Below are positions 1 to 7,965 of a DNA stretch of 34,951 bases, in pieces. The notes beneath the pieces were generated by a model. It was given only the letters and a program-made list of their open reading frames with translations. It made no database searches and was not told where the DNA came from. This stretch comes from Campylobacteraceae bacterium (GTDB taxonomy: Bacteria; Campylobacterota; Campylobacteria; Campylobacterales; Sulfurovaceae). Every line of letters starts with the position of its first letter. Positions within the stretch are counted from its first letter, which is position 1. The stretch covers positions 1 to 34,951 of the forward strand of contig JAMOOP010000116.1 in assembly GCA_027065385.1 (NCBI GenBank), read 5' to 3'. Position numbers and translations under genes: made by a program.

Positions 1-2
1 AT

Positions 3-242
3 ATAGAAACACAAGATAGCTCAAAAGCTATAGAGCATACATTCTTTACAACAGGTAAAGCAATGGTAATTACAACTATTGTATTATCTCTTGGGTTCTA
101 TTCATACTTAATGGCACAAATGGTATCAATTCAAAACTTTGGACTTTTAACAGGTTCAGTTATTATATTTGCACTATTAGCCGATTTATTACTAGCTCCT
201 GCTTTAATGATAGTTGCTTCAAAAAGAGGTTGGGTTAAATAG
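3..242 (+). CDS. RND/MMPL-family exporter, C-terminal fragment
   Basis: This frame is open from the window edge and ends at TAG 240-242, so only the last 79 residues are present. The segment holds two hydrophobic stretches (about residues 18-40 and 47-70) joined by a short loop, and ends in a basic tail (SKRGWVK). The stretch FALLADLLLAPALM resembles the last transmembrane helices of RND-superfamily exporters of the MMPL type, which have a conserved Asp in the final helix pair and use the proton motive force to move lipids or drugs. The substrate cannot be told from this fragment. The gene converges on the capsule-export operon and is followed directly by a terminator-like hairpin. Confidence 0.7.
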   Translation: METQDSSKAIEHTFFTTGKAMVITTIVLSLGFYSYLMAQMVSIQNFGLLTGSVIIFALLADLLLAPALMIVASKRGWVK

Positions 243-246
243 AGGT

Positions 247-270
247 AGTGGAAATTTATCCACTCCTTTT
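247..270 (+). terminator. Rho-independent terminator after the RND exporter
   Basis: AGTGGA (247-252) pairs with TCCACT (259-264) around a 6-base loop and is followed by CCTTTT. It lies 4 bases after the exporter stop codon, between convergent genes. Confidence 0.6.
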
Positions 271-1882
271 AAAATGCTCTAAGTACTACAGCAGCACCGA
301 CTGCAATTTGATAAAGTATTTGAGTTACACTAGATGTAATTTGAATATTTTTACTATCAACTTTTCCTAAGACTAAAATTGAGTCTCCTGCTTCAATTTT
401 TAGCTCTTTATCACTCCACCAAGATTTAGCATTATATGTAATAACCTGTCCATTCTTTTTTACAAGTAAGACTTTTTCATGATTTGCTCTTGGGCTATAA
501 CCTCCACATGATTCTATATAGTCTTTAATTGAGTAATTAGGTACAAAGGTTTGAGCATTAGGAAGTGATACTTCACCTTCTACTACTATAATATGGCTTT
601 TTTTAGGAATAAAAACTCTATCTCCATCTTCTAATATAACACTATTTAAATCAGTAGCTTTATTAATAATAACCTGACCTTTAGGTTGAACTTTAGATGC
701 TCTTTTTATAAAATTAAGAACTAAAGCCGACTCCTCTTGTCTAATTTTTGCCTCTTCAACTGTAGATGAACCAGTTGTCATTACTCTAGCTTCTAAATCT
801 TTTAAATTTGCATCTATAAGTTGTTTTTGTTTTAAAGCTATACTTTTTCTATAAAGTTGTACTGCATTTGCATCAGATAGTGGGGTTAAAATAATTTTAG
901 ATAATAAATCTTTTAAATTTTCACCTTTTTTTACCATAACTGTATGTAGATTTCCATGTTCTCCATCAATTGTAATTGTTAAATTATTTTTTAAATAATC
1001 AGATACAAAACGAATTTTTTCTCCATTTTTTACATAAATTCTATATTTATCTTCTATTGGATATTTTTTAATTTTTTCTACTCCATCTTCCCATTTTGTA
1101 ATTATAAAATGAGTAACTGTCGGTTTTGGTAGTATAAATCTCATAATCTCACCTACAGGCACACTTTTAGCTGATAGTTCAAAGATATAAGGTCTTTGTA
1201 CCTCCCCACTAATATCTATACTATTTTTAAGAGTATCTACTCTAATTACATCTCCATCATGAAATTGAAATAGAGATAATCTTCCATTAACCAAAAATTG
1301 ATATAAATCTAACTGTTTAATTATTCTATTATTTCTTAAAATAACAATATTTCTATAACTTCCCTCTCCATCAACTATACCTCCAGCTTTATCTAAAAGT
1401 TGTAAAATAGAGTGAGAAGATAATCCCATATATAACCCAGGTTTATTTACAGCTCCAGTTACAAATATAGATATTGGTTGGTACCCTTCCAAATTGGCAT
1501 AAACAGATACATTACTATTAAATACTCTATTTATGCTATTAGCCACTTTTTTTTCTAAGTTTTTATTTCTAACACCTAATATATGAACAGTGCCTACTTT
1601 TGGAATAAATATATTTCCTTGTGTATCAACCTTTACTTTCCCTATATAATTATAAGAACCCCAAAGTTTAATAGAAATTTCATCACCAATATTAATAATA
1701 TAATCAGCCGTATATCTAATTTGACTATTTTTTTTAAACTCTCCTTGAAATAGATTCTTTCCAAAATATGTTTTCTTTTTAGATAAGCCTTTCTTTACTA
1801 CTTTTGCAGGTATATCTTCAAGTGTTAAATCAATACTAAAAGCACTATTTATAAGTAGTATAAATATTAATATATATCTCAT
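269..1882 (-). CDS. kpsD: Outer-membrane polysaccharide export protein (KpsD/Wza-like)
   Basis: This 537-residue protein has a signal peptide (residues 1 to about 16, RYILIFILLINSAFS). A polysaccharide-export (Poly_export) domain follows, around residues 57-135, with the typical IGDEISIKLWGSYNYIGKVK start. Several SLBB-type repeats come next (for example near residues 136-215 and 435-500, with VEGEVSLPNAQTF). KpsD forms, or is part of, the outer-membrane exit for capsules made by the ABC-transporter route, and the length is close to E. coli KpsD (about 558). It is the last gene of the leftward operon, 10 bases after kpsE. No lipobox Cys is visible, so it resembles KpsD rather than the lipoprotein Wza. 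The assignment to this exporter class is firm; the identity of the glycan is unknown. Confidence 0.85.
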   Translation of the reverse strand: MRYILIFILLINSAFSIDLTLEDIPAKVVKKGLSKKKTYFGKNLFQGEFKKNSQIRYTADYIINIGDEISIKLWGSYNYIGKVKVDTQGNIFIPKVGTVHILGVRNKNLEKKVANSINRVFNSNVSVYANLEGYQPISIFVTGAVNKPGLYMGLSSHSILQLLDKAGGIVDGEGSYRNIVILRNNRIIKQLDLYQFLVNGRLSLFQFHDGDVIRVDTLKNSIDISGEVQRPYIFELSAKSVPVGEIMRFILPKPTVTHFIITKWEDGVEKIKKYPIEDKYRIYVKNGEKIRFVSDYLKNNLTITIDGEHGNLHTVMVKKGENLKDLLSKIILTPLSDANAVQLYRKSIALKQKQLIDANLKDLEARVMTTGSSTVEEAKIRQEESALVLNFIKRASKVQPKGQVIINKATDLNSVILEDGDRVFIPKKSHIIVVEGEVSLPNAQTFVPNYSIKDYIESCGGYSPRANHEKVLLVKKNGQVITYNAKSWWSDKELKIEAGDSILVLGKVDSKNIQITSSVTQILYQIAVGAAVVLRAF

Positions 1883-1892
1883 CTCTCTCCTC

Positions 1893-2981
1893 CTAATCTC
1901 TATGGTCTTTTATAATAGCATAAACCATAGATAAAATTCCATAAACCATAAATAGTACCATAAATAGAGTAATAATATTTTTAACTTTATCAGGGTAGCT
2001 ATATGTATCGGATATAACAGGTTTAGTTATAATAATGAAATTTTTAGCATTTTGGGTCGATTGAATAAGTGCCATATCAAGTTGGATTAGTGTCTGTTTA
2101 TATCTCTCTTTATTAAACTCAACATCACTCTTAAGCGTTTCAAACTCAAATAGGTTCTCATTTAACTCTTTTTTACTAACTCCTGATAATTGGCTTTTTA
2201 TATCATTTAATTTCTTTTTTAAACTATAAATTTCACCCTTTAGCGTTTTTACCTCTACGCTAGAGATATTCATATACTGTTTTAAATTTGCATACTTTAT
2301 CTCTTTTTGAATAATCTCTTGTTCTAATTTAGCTACAATTCTACTTTTAGATTTAATATCTATAGATGGGTCTATAGTTTTATGTCTATTTTGATAATCA
2401 AGCAAAGCCTCTATAGAATTAAAAAGTATTTTTTTATTATGTTTTTCTTGCTTTTGAATAAACTCTAACATCTCATTTCCATTCTCTTTATCATACATAT
2501 TTAGCTTTTTTTCAGCTTCAGATATAATAAACTCTAATATCTCCTTAGCCATTTTAGCATCTGTATGGAGAAAAGATATATCTAGTGTACTTGAAGTTAC
2601 ATCATAATTTATTATTACTCTTTTTTTATAAAGTTTAATAAAATCAGATAATGAGGAAAAAGAGTATTTTCTCTGCATTGGGTCTAGTGCTTTACTCATA
2701 TAATGTTTTTTTAGACCAAATTTTTTATCTATTTTATTAAACATTTCTGAAGAGTAAATATATTTTTCTATAAGTTTAGAATCTTGCATATTACTACTTG
2801 TACCATTTGGCATTAGTGCTGTTAACATATTTGTAGGTATGCTAGGTGATTTTAAATCTTTTATTAAAACTGTAGATGATGACTCATAAAGTTCTGTTTG
2901 CACAAAAATAACATACGAAGCAAGAGATAAAAATGGTAATAGAAATATAAATATAAACCCCCTATTTTTTAAAATCTTCAC
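1893..2981 (-). CDS. kpsE: Capsule export inner-membrane protein (KpsE-like, Wzz-type)
   Basis: This 362-residue protein has the KpsE/VexD/BexC layout: a transmembrane segment at about 11-30, a large periplasmic part rich in coiled coil (about 160-315), and a second transmembrane segment at about 335-357 with a short charged tail. These polysaccharide co-polymerase-like proteins bridge the ABC transporter KpsMT and the outer-membrane protein KpsD. The gene lies 12 bases downstream of kpsT and 10 bases upstream of kpsD. The start ATG at 2981 follows an AGGAG-like site (GGAG within the spacer). No part of the domain seems to be missing. Confidence 0.85.
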   Translation of the reverse strand: MKILKNRGFIFIFLLPFLSLASYVIFVQTELYESSSTVLIKDLKSPSIPTNMLTALMPNGTSSNMQDSKLIEKYIYSSEMFNKIDKKFGLKKHYMSKALDPMQRKYSFSSLSDFIKLYKKRVIINYDVTSSTLDISFLHTDAKMAKEILEFIISEAEKKLNMYDKENGNEMLEFIQKQEKHNKKILFNSIEALLDYQNRHKTIDPSIDIKSKSRIVAKLEQEIIQKEIKYANLKQYMNISSVEVKTLKGEIYSLKKKLNDIKSQLSGVSKKELNENLFEFETLKSDVEFNKERYKQTLIQLDMALIQSTQNAKNFIIITKPVISDTYSYPDKVKNIITLFMVLFMVYGILSMVYAIIKDHRD

Positions 2982-2993
2982 TATTTTTTCTCC

Positions 2994-3656
2994 TTATTTA
3001 TTGATATTATCATACATTGTTACTGCATCTTTAATATTATCGCAGTAGTGAAGTTTTGCATTATTAAGAACAATACCAACATCACAAATCTCTTTTAATG
3101 TACCCATATCATGACTTACAAGTAGTACATTACACCTCTCTATTTTTCTCATTAGAGCATCTTTTGATTTCTTTTTAAATCTTTTATCTCCTACAGATAA
3201 AGTTTCATCAATAAGTAGATAATCAAAGTCAAATGCCAAACTAAGCCCAAAACTAAGTCTTGACTTCATTCCTGAAGAGTAAGTCTTTATTGGCATATCA
3301 AAATAATCACCCAATTCTGAAAAATCTTTTACAAACTCTAATGCTTTTTCTATATCATCTCTATCTTTACCATATATCCGACATACAAACTTTACATTAG
3401 CTCTCCCCGTCATATCTCCTTGAAATCCACCAGATAATCCCATAGGCCAAGAGAAACTCTTTTTTGATATTATCTCCCCAAAATTTGGAAACTCTATTCT
3501 TCCTAACATTCTCATAAGAGTTGATTTTCCTGCACCATTTCGCCCAAAAATACCAACATTAACACCCTCTGGAATAGAAAATGAGACATCTTTTAAAAGA
3601 TATTTTTTTCCATGAGGAGTTCTAAAATATTTAGTTACATTTTTTAATTCAATCAT
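2994..3656 (-). CDS. kpsT: Capsule polysaccharide ABC transporter ATPase (KpsT-like)
   Basis: This 220-residue ABC ATPase carries a Walker A GRNGAGKST (38-46), the signature YSSGMKSRL (about 126-134) and a Walker B ending LLIDE (about 147-151). The SGGFQGDMTGRANVKF stretch (75-90) is characteristic of KpsT/Wzt-type polysaccharide exporters. It powers export of a lipid-linked capsule chain through KpsM. The length matches KpsT and is too short for a Wzt with a C-terminal glycan-binding domain, so substrate recognition does not involve such a domain. Its start overlaps the kpsM stop by 4 bases (ATGA), which indicates translational coupling. Confidence 0.92.
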   Translation of the reverse strand: MIELKNVTKYFRTPHGKKYLLKDVSFSIPEGVNVGIFGRNGAGKSTLMRMLGRIEFPNFGEIISKKSFSWPMGLSGGFQGDMTGRANVKFVCRIYGKDRDDIEKALEFVKDFSELGDYFDMPIKTYSSGMKSRLSFGLSLAFDFDYLLIDETLSVGDKRFKKKSKDALMRKIERCNVLLVSHDMGTLKEICDVGIVLNNAKLHYCDNIKDAVTMYDNINK

Positions 3657-4429
3657 TGTGATACTATCGCTTTACTAAGTCTTACATAGAGTCTAAGTCC
3701 AATATATAAAGGTATAGCTGTCCATATTAACATATATGTGTAGTTTACAAATTGGTCTGTCAAAGAGTGAAAATATGAAGCATGAATAAGCTCCATAAAG
3801 TGAACTAAAGGGTTAATAGATAAAAGCTGTTGGGCTGAAGGTGGAAGGTCTGCTAGTGTATAAAATATGGCTGAAATAAACATTAAAGGCATCATAACTA
3901 ACTTTACAACTTTAGTAAAACTTGTAAAAAAGAAACCTATTACACTTACAAAAAGACCAAATCCAAAAGCAAATATAATAAGCCATACAAATGTAATTAA
4001 AATCATACCTAAGTTTTCTGGGTTCATATCATAAGAGAAATAAAATCCAACTATAATAAAAACTAAAGCTATCACACCCATTATCATAATTTCAACCAAC
4101 AATCTAGCAATTAAAGTATCAATAGGTTTTACCTGTTTATATGCAAATAGAGCCTTATTTGATTTAAAAGCACTCATTGAGTTATTTACTATATGTCTAA
4201 ATAGATTATAACCTATAAACCCAACTGTAATAAAAACAGCATAATCAAAACTTGACCTTTTTCCAAAAAGAAGTATTTTAACACTTACAAAAATTAGTAT
4301 CTGAAGAAGTGGCTCTAAAAAAACCCACACATATCCGATTTTTCCTGCTGAAAATCGAACATTTACCTCTCTTAAAAAAAGGGCATAGATAACCGATTTT
4401 TGTATCTCCCATGAACTTCTAACTTTCAA
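3653..4429 (-). CDS. kpsM: Capsule polysaccharide ABC transporter permease (KpsM-like)
   Basis: This 258-residue ABC-2 type membrane protein has about six transmembrane helices. The N-terminal stretch (LFLREVNVRFSAGKIGYVWVFLEPLLQ) is typical of KpsM/Wzm permeases. It forms the inner-membrane channel with KpsT. The gene is in the middle of a leftward operon (dehydrogenase, galE, kpsM, kpsT, kpsE, kpsD) and overlaps kpsT by 4 bases. Capsule polymerases and the KpsC/KpsS lipid-linker enzymes are not in the window, so the chain it exports must be made elsewhere. Confidence 0.9.
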   Translation of the reverse strand: MKVRSSWEIQKSVIYALFLREVNVRFSAGKIGYVWVFLEPLLQILIFVSVKILLFGKRSSFDYAVFITVGFIGYNLFRHIVNNSMSAFKSNKALFAYKQVKPIDTLIARLLVEIMIMGVIALVFIIVGFYFSYDMNPENLGMILITFVWLIIFAFGFGLFVSVIGFFFTSFTKVVKLVMMPLMFISAIFYTLADLPPSAQQLLSINPLVHFMELIHASYFHSLTDQFVNYTYMLIWTAIPLYIGLRLYVRLSKAIVSQ

Positions 4430-4456
4430 ACTACCTCCAATTTAAGGTAAAATACC

Positions 4457-5476
4457 TTAAGATTTATATCCATCTGGATTTTTTGATTGCCATCTCCAAC
4501 TATCAATACACATCTGATTTATATCTCTTTTAGCTTCCCAACCTAAAATCTCTCTAGCATAACTAGGGTCAGCATAACATGAAGCAATATCTCCATCTCT
4601 TCTTGGTGCTATCTTATAAGGTATCTCTTTTCCTGATGCCATCTCATAAGCTTTTAAAACATCTAAAACAGAGTACCCTTTACCCGCTCCTAAATTAATA
4701 GTCATTACATCATTAAAAGATTTAATCTTATTAATAGCCTTTACATGACCATCTGCTAAATCCATTACATGAATATAGTCTCTAACACCTGTTCCATCAT
4801 GAGTATTATAATCATCTCCAAAAACATTTAAAAACTCTCTTTTTCCAACAGCAGTTTGAGCAATAAAAGGCATTAAATTATTTGGAATATCTTTCGGGTC
4901 TTCACCAATATCACCACTCTTATAAGCACCAACTGGATTAAAATATCTAAGTAGAACCACTTTCCAACTATTATCTGAAACATATAAATCCCTTAAAATC
5001 TCTTCAATAAAGAGTTTACTTCTCCCATAAGGGTTAGTAGCACTAACTGAAAAATCCTCTTTAATAGGTGTAGTATGAGGGTCACCATAAACTGTAGCAG
5101 AGGAGCTAAAGACTATTGATTTACAACTATATTCACTCATAACTTCACAAAGTGCCACAGTTCCAGATATATTATTATCATAATATCTTAAAGGTTGCTC
5201 TACAGACTCCCCTACAGCTTTAAGCCCTGCAAAATGAATAACTGCATCTATTTTATGATTTTCAAAAACCCCTCTTAAATCATCTCTATTTCTAATATCA
5301 CCCTCTATTACCACAATAGAAGAGCCTACAATCTTTTCAACTCTTTTTATACTCTCAATAGATGAGTTAGAAAAATTATCAAATACAATAACCTCATAAC
5401 CAGCCTCTATAAGAAGTATGCAAGTGTGAGACCCAATATATCCAGCCCCACCTGTTACTAAAATTTTACCACTCAA
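4457..5476 (-). CDS. galE: UDP-glucose/UDP-N-acetylglucosamine 4-epimerase (GalE family)
   Basis: This 339-residue short-chain dehydrogenase/reductase has the NAD-binding GGAGYIGS motif (9-16), the SSSAT segment (124-128) and the catalytic YxxxK pair Tyr150/Lys154. Its length matches E. coli and human GalE. The enzyme interconverts UDP-Glc and UDP-Gal. Cys300, in DIASCYAD, aligns with the pocket gatekeeper that is Tyr299 in E. coli and Cys307 in human GalE. The small residue is known to permit UDP-GlcNAc/UDP-GalNAc, so dual specificity is inferred. The gene sits between a nucleotide-sugar dehydrogenase and kpsM, and about 2.5 kb from the Pel operon, whose polymer in Pseudomonas is rich in GalNAc. 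Confidence 0.9.
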   Translation of the reverse strand: MSGKILVTGGAGYIGSHTCILLIEAGYEVIVFDNFSNSSIESIKRVEKIVGSSIVVIEGDIRNRDDLRGVFENHKIDAVIHFAGLKAVGESVEQPLRYYDNNISGTVALCEVMSEYSCKSIVFSSSATVYGDPHTTPIKEDFSVSATNPYGRSKLFIEEILRDLYVSDNSWKVVLLRYFNPVGAYKSGDIGEDPKDIPNNLMPFIAQTAVGKREFLNVFGDDYNTHDGTGVRDYIHVMDLADGHVKAINKIKSFNDVMTINLGAGKGYSVLDVLKAYEMASGKEIPYKIAPRRDGDIASCYADPSYAREILGWEAKRDINQMCIDSWRWQSKNPDGYKS

Positions 5477-5501
5477 TTCTCAATTCTCCATTCTCAATTA
5501 A

Positions 5502-6755
5502 TTAAAGTTTTCCATCAGCACTATCTAAAACAGATTTAATATCAAATACCACTTGGTCACTTACCTTTAAATCTAAATTTTTATAGTCATTATGTGCTAC
5601 AGCTAAAATAACAGCATCATAGCTCTCTATATCTACATCTATATCTTTTTTAAGTTCTAAATTATACTCATATTTAACTTCATCTCTATCAGCCCAATAG
5701 TCACTAATATCTACCTCACAACCAAAATCTTGCAGTTCACGAATTACATCAATAACTCTACTATTTCTAATATCAGGACAGTTCTCTTTAAAAGTAATAC
5801 CTAAAACTAAAACTTTAGCTCCTTCTATCTTTTTACCCTTTTTTATCATAAGTTTAATAACTTGATTAGCTACATAAATGCCCATATTATCATTTAATCT
5901 TCTACCTGCTAATATAATTTCAGGGTGATAACCTACCTCTTGGGCTTTATAAGATAGATAATATGGGTCTATCGAGATGCAATGTCCCCCCACCAACCCA
6001 GGTTTAAAGTTTAGAAAATTCCATTTAGTTCCAGCTGCTTTTAAAACTGCTTCTGTATCAATTCCAAGTTTTCCAAATATCATAGATAGCTCATTTACAA
6101 AAGCAATATTAATATCTCTTTGGGAATTTTCAATAACCTTAGCTGACTCTGCTACTTTAATTGATGGGGCTAAATGTGTTCCTGCTGTAATAATGCTAGA
6201 GTATAACTCATCTACTATTTTACCTATTTCAGGAGTTGAACCAGATGTTACTTTTAAGATTTTAGTTACAGTGTGTTCTTTATCACCTGGGTTAATTCTT
6301 TCAGGAGAGTAGCCACAATAGAAATCTTTATTAAATTTAAGTCCTGAAAATTTTTCTAATATAGGAACACAATCCTCTTCAGTAGCACCTGGATAGACAG
6401 TACTCTCATATATTACAATATCATCTTTTTTTAAAACTTTACCAATAGACTCACTAGCTTTTAAAAGAGGAGTTAAGTCTGGCTTTTTATGTTTATCTAT
6501 GGGAGTTGGAACTGTTACTATATATATATTACAATCTGCTATATTCTCTAATCTATTTGTAAACTCCATACCATTAGATATAGCCTCTTTTACCTGTTCT
6601 GTAGTAAGTTCAAGTGTCCTATCAACTCCACTTGATAACTCATCTATCCTCCATTGTGCTATATCAAAACCTATAACTTTATATTTAGATGAAAAAGCGT
6701 GAGCTAATGGCAAACCTACATACCCTAAACCTATAACGGCTATCTTACTGTTCAT
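5502..6755 (-). CDS. Nucleotide-sugar 6-dehydrogenase (WbpO/TviB-like, UDP-HexNAc dehydrogenase)
   Basis: This 417-residue member of the UDP-glucose/GDP-mannose dehydrogenase family has an N-terminal [10 protein letters not shown] dinucleotide-binding motif (9-18). The catalytic Cys259 lies in [12 protein letters not shown], and there is a C-terminal UDP-binding domain. The overall wording ([41 protein letters not shown]) is that of the WbpO/TviB branch, which oxidises UDP-GlcNAc or UDP-GalNAc to the uronic acid. The exact substrate cannot be read from sequence alone. It is the first gene of the leftward capsule-export operon, 25 bases ahead of galE. Together they could make UDP-GalNAcA, the monomer type used in Vi-like capsules. 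Confidence 0.85.
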   Translation of the reverse strand: MNSKIAVIGLGYVGLPLAHAFSSKYKVIGFDIAQWRIDELSSGVDRTLELTTEQVKEAISNGMEFTNRLENIADCNIYIVTVPTPIDKHKKPDLTPLLKASESIGKVLKKDDIVIYESTVYPGATEEDCVPILEKFSGLKFNKDFYCGYSPERINPGDKEHTVTKILKVTSGSTPEIGKIVDELYSSIITAGTHLAPSIKVAESAKVIENSQRDINIAFVNELSMIFGKLGIDTEAVLKAAGTKWNFLNFKPGLVGGHCISIDPYYLSYKAQEVGYHPEIILAGRRLNDNMGIYVANQVIKLMIKKGKKIEGAKVLVLGITFKENCPDIRNSRVIDVIRELQDFGCEVDISDYWADRDEVKYEYNLELKKDIDVDIESYDAVILAVAHNDYKNLDLKVSDQVVFDIKSVLDSADGKL

Positions 6756-6766
6756 ATAATACTCTT

Positions 6767-6791
6767 TACTATTTTAGAATAGTATATTATA
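6767..6791 (-). promoter_or_regulatory. Promoter and leader hairpin of the dehydrogenase-galE-kps operon
   Basis: On the minus strand a TATAAT -10 box (plus-strand 6786-6791) lies 30 bases upstream of the ATG at 6755. Directly downstream, TACTATT and AATAGTA (6767-6773 and 6778-6784) form a 7-base inverted repeat with a 4-base loop, covering the expected transcription start. It could be an operator or a 5' mRNA hairpin. No clear -35 box is seen. Confidence 0.45.
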
Positions 6792-6857
6792 CCTTTAAAA
6801 TCCTAAATCATAAATTTAAACAACACCTAATATAATAGTTAAATTTTTATAAAAGTT

Positions 6858-7223
6858 CTATTTAACAATACATCTAGCAGTATGAAAAGGTCTTGAATAG
6901 TTTGGTGAGGTAAAAATATCTCCTTCTAAGCTCCAATCTCTGTTTTTATTAATATCTACAGATTGTGCTACTTTTCTTAATGCACGACTTTCACATATAA
7001 TGGTTTTTCCTTCTTTAAAAGCACTTTTTACTTCACTCATTCTATCGGTTGTAATTTTAAAGTGTAGTCCAATAAAAAACGCTAAAACTAAGCTAACCCA
7101 CATCATACCTTTTTTTAATGCCCCTTTAGACATAAATGGTCTAGTTGTTACAAAAAGGGTGACTGCTAAAATTACAAATGATATAAATAGATAACCACCC
7201 TCTAGTTCTAAAAATTTTTCCAT
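6858..7223 (-). CDS. Hypothetical small membrane protein
   Basis: This 121-residue protein has two clear hydrophobic segments (about 11-27 and 38-54), and the second is followed by a soluble C-terminal tail of about 65 residues containing two Cys (ICESRALRK and TARCIVK). I do not recognise the family. The topology suggests an inner-membrane protein with both ends on the same side. The gene is transcribed away from the pel operon and shares the intergenic region that carries the FNR-like box. It lies 102 bases upstream of the dehydrogenase start on the same strand, with a separate promoter likely between them. The ATG at 7223 follows a GGAG site (minus strand, TAGGAGAAACAG). Confidence 0.6.
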   Translation of the reverse strand: MEKFLELEGGYLFISFVILAVTLFVTTRPFMSKGALKKGMMWVSLVLAFFIGLHFKITTDRMSEVKSAFKEGKTIICESRALRKVAQSVDINKNRDWSLEGDIFTSPNYSRPFHTARCIVK

Positions 7224-7282
7224 AATCTGTTTCTCCTATTAATAATTGGTGAATATACTATCAAATTAATAAATAGCAATAG

Positions 7283-7296
7283 TTGACAAACATCAA
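7283..7296. promoter_or_regulatory. FNR/CRP-family-like operator in the divergent region
   Basis: TTGAC-AAAC-ATCAA differs from the FNR consensus TTGAT-N4-ATCAA at one half-site base. It lies 47 bases upstream of the first ATG of the rightward pel-linked transcript. The wider GTTGA...TCAAC symmetry is exact. The TTGACA could also be read as a -35 box, with TGTAAA at 7307-7312 as a weak -10 at 18-base spacing. Confidence 0.45.
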
Positions 7297-7318
7297 CAAT
7301 ATAAAATGTAAAAATATC

Positions 7319-7324
7319 TATAAT
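7319..7324 (+). promoter_or_regulatory. Possible -10 box ahead of the pel-linked transcript
   Basis: TATAAT at 7319-7324 is only 18 bases upstream of the ATG at 7343, and the GAGAG-type ribosome site lies between them. Epsilonproteobacterial promoters often depend on the -10 box with little -35 conservation. The FNR-like box would be centred about 32 bases upstream of this hexamer. Confidence 0.35.
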
Positions 7325-7342
7325 TAGAAAAAAGAGAGAATT

Positions 7343-7714
7343 ATGAGAAAATATCTGTTTATTGCACTAGGTCTAGGGTTTGGACTACTTGCTATTAATG
7401 CTTTTCTTGAGTCTAAACCAGTAGCAAAAGCTCCTATATATAAGAGTATTAAACCATTTTCACCTTATTATTTAGATAAAAGATTTGGAGGATTAGAGAT
7501 TTTAAGCAGAGTTGATAGTGAATTTAAAGAGAAGCCTAATAATATGGAAGTTTTTCACCGTTTAGAGTTTTTAGAAAAAGAGTGGGGAAAAGAGCATCTT
7601 AAAATAGTAGATAATAAATTAACAATATTAGATAATAATAGCTCCACTATAAAAACCATTCCAATATCTACCAAAGAAGATAGTGATTTTATACATAAAT
7701 ATTATGGAATATAG
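7343..7714 (+). CDS. Hypothetical membrane-anchored protein at the head of the pel operon
   Basis: This 123-residue protein has one N-terminal hydrophobic segment (about 4-22, LFIALGLGFGLLAINAFLE) that may be a signal anchor or an uncleaved signal peptide. A polar, presumably periplasmic domain of about 100 residues follows. No catalytic motif or Cys is seen, and I do not recognise the family. A GAGAG site precedes the ATG. The gene is 3 bases from the next small gene, and pelC starts 59 bases after that, so co-transcription with pel is likely. It could be an accessory factor of Pel assembly specific to this lineage. Confidence 0.65.
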   Translation: MRKYLFIALGLGFGLLAINAFLESKPVAKAPIYKSIKPFSPYYLDKRFGGLEILSRVDSEFKEKPNNMEVFHRLEFLEKEWGKEHLKIVDNKLTILDNNSSTIKTIPISTKEDSDFIHKYYGI

Positions 7715-7717
7715 ATT

Positions 7718-7906
7718 ATGATAAAGATAGTAATGACTTTGGTTTTTTCTGTTGTAATGTTACTTTTTATGGCATTTCCTGCTATGAAAATAGTTGAATT
7801 TATTAAAACTAAAAAAGAGTTATCAAAAAAAACAGAAAATGTTATTTTAATAGTTTTAACTATACTTTTATCTTTAATGATAGGGATTTTTTTACAATTT
7901 TACTAA
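7718..7906 (+). CDS. Hypothetical 62-residue two-helix membrane protein
   Basis: This tiny protein consists of two hydrophobic helices (about 3-27 and 42-61) joined by a basic loop (FIKTKKELSKKTEN), which predicts a hairpin with a cytoplasmic loop. Its ATG follows the preceding stop after 3 bases, and it is followed by pelC. No family is recognised. The position between an unknown anchored protein and pelC suggests a small subunit or regulator of the Pel inner-membrane complex, but this is inference from location only. Confidence 0.6.
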   Translation: MIKIVMTLVFSVVMLLFMAFPAMKIVEFIKTKKELSKKTENVILIVLTILLSLMIGIFLQFY

Positions 7907-7965
7907 AAAATTAAGATTAATCATATACAATAAGCTTATAAATATCAAAAATTTGGAGCTTAAAT

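Noticed and set aside
269-4429. Idea that KpsMTED exports the Pel polymer
   Set aside because: Pel has its own complete synthase-linked exit route (PelG, PelB, PelC) in the window, and ABC-route capsules use a lipid-linked chain. Separate polymers are more likely.
5977-6312. Plus-strand open frame of 111 codons inside the dehydrogenase gene
   Set aside because: It is antisense to conserved catalytic regions of the dehydrogenase and its product resembles nothing; an overlap shadow of the real gene.
7283-7312. TTGACA as a sigma-70 -35 box with TGTAAA as -10
   Set aside because: Possible, but the -10 is weak and the symmetric TTGAC-N4-ATCAA arrangement is more specific; kept only as an alternative reading.
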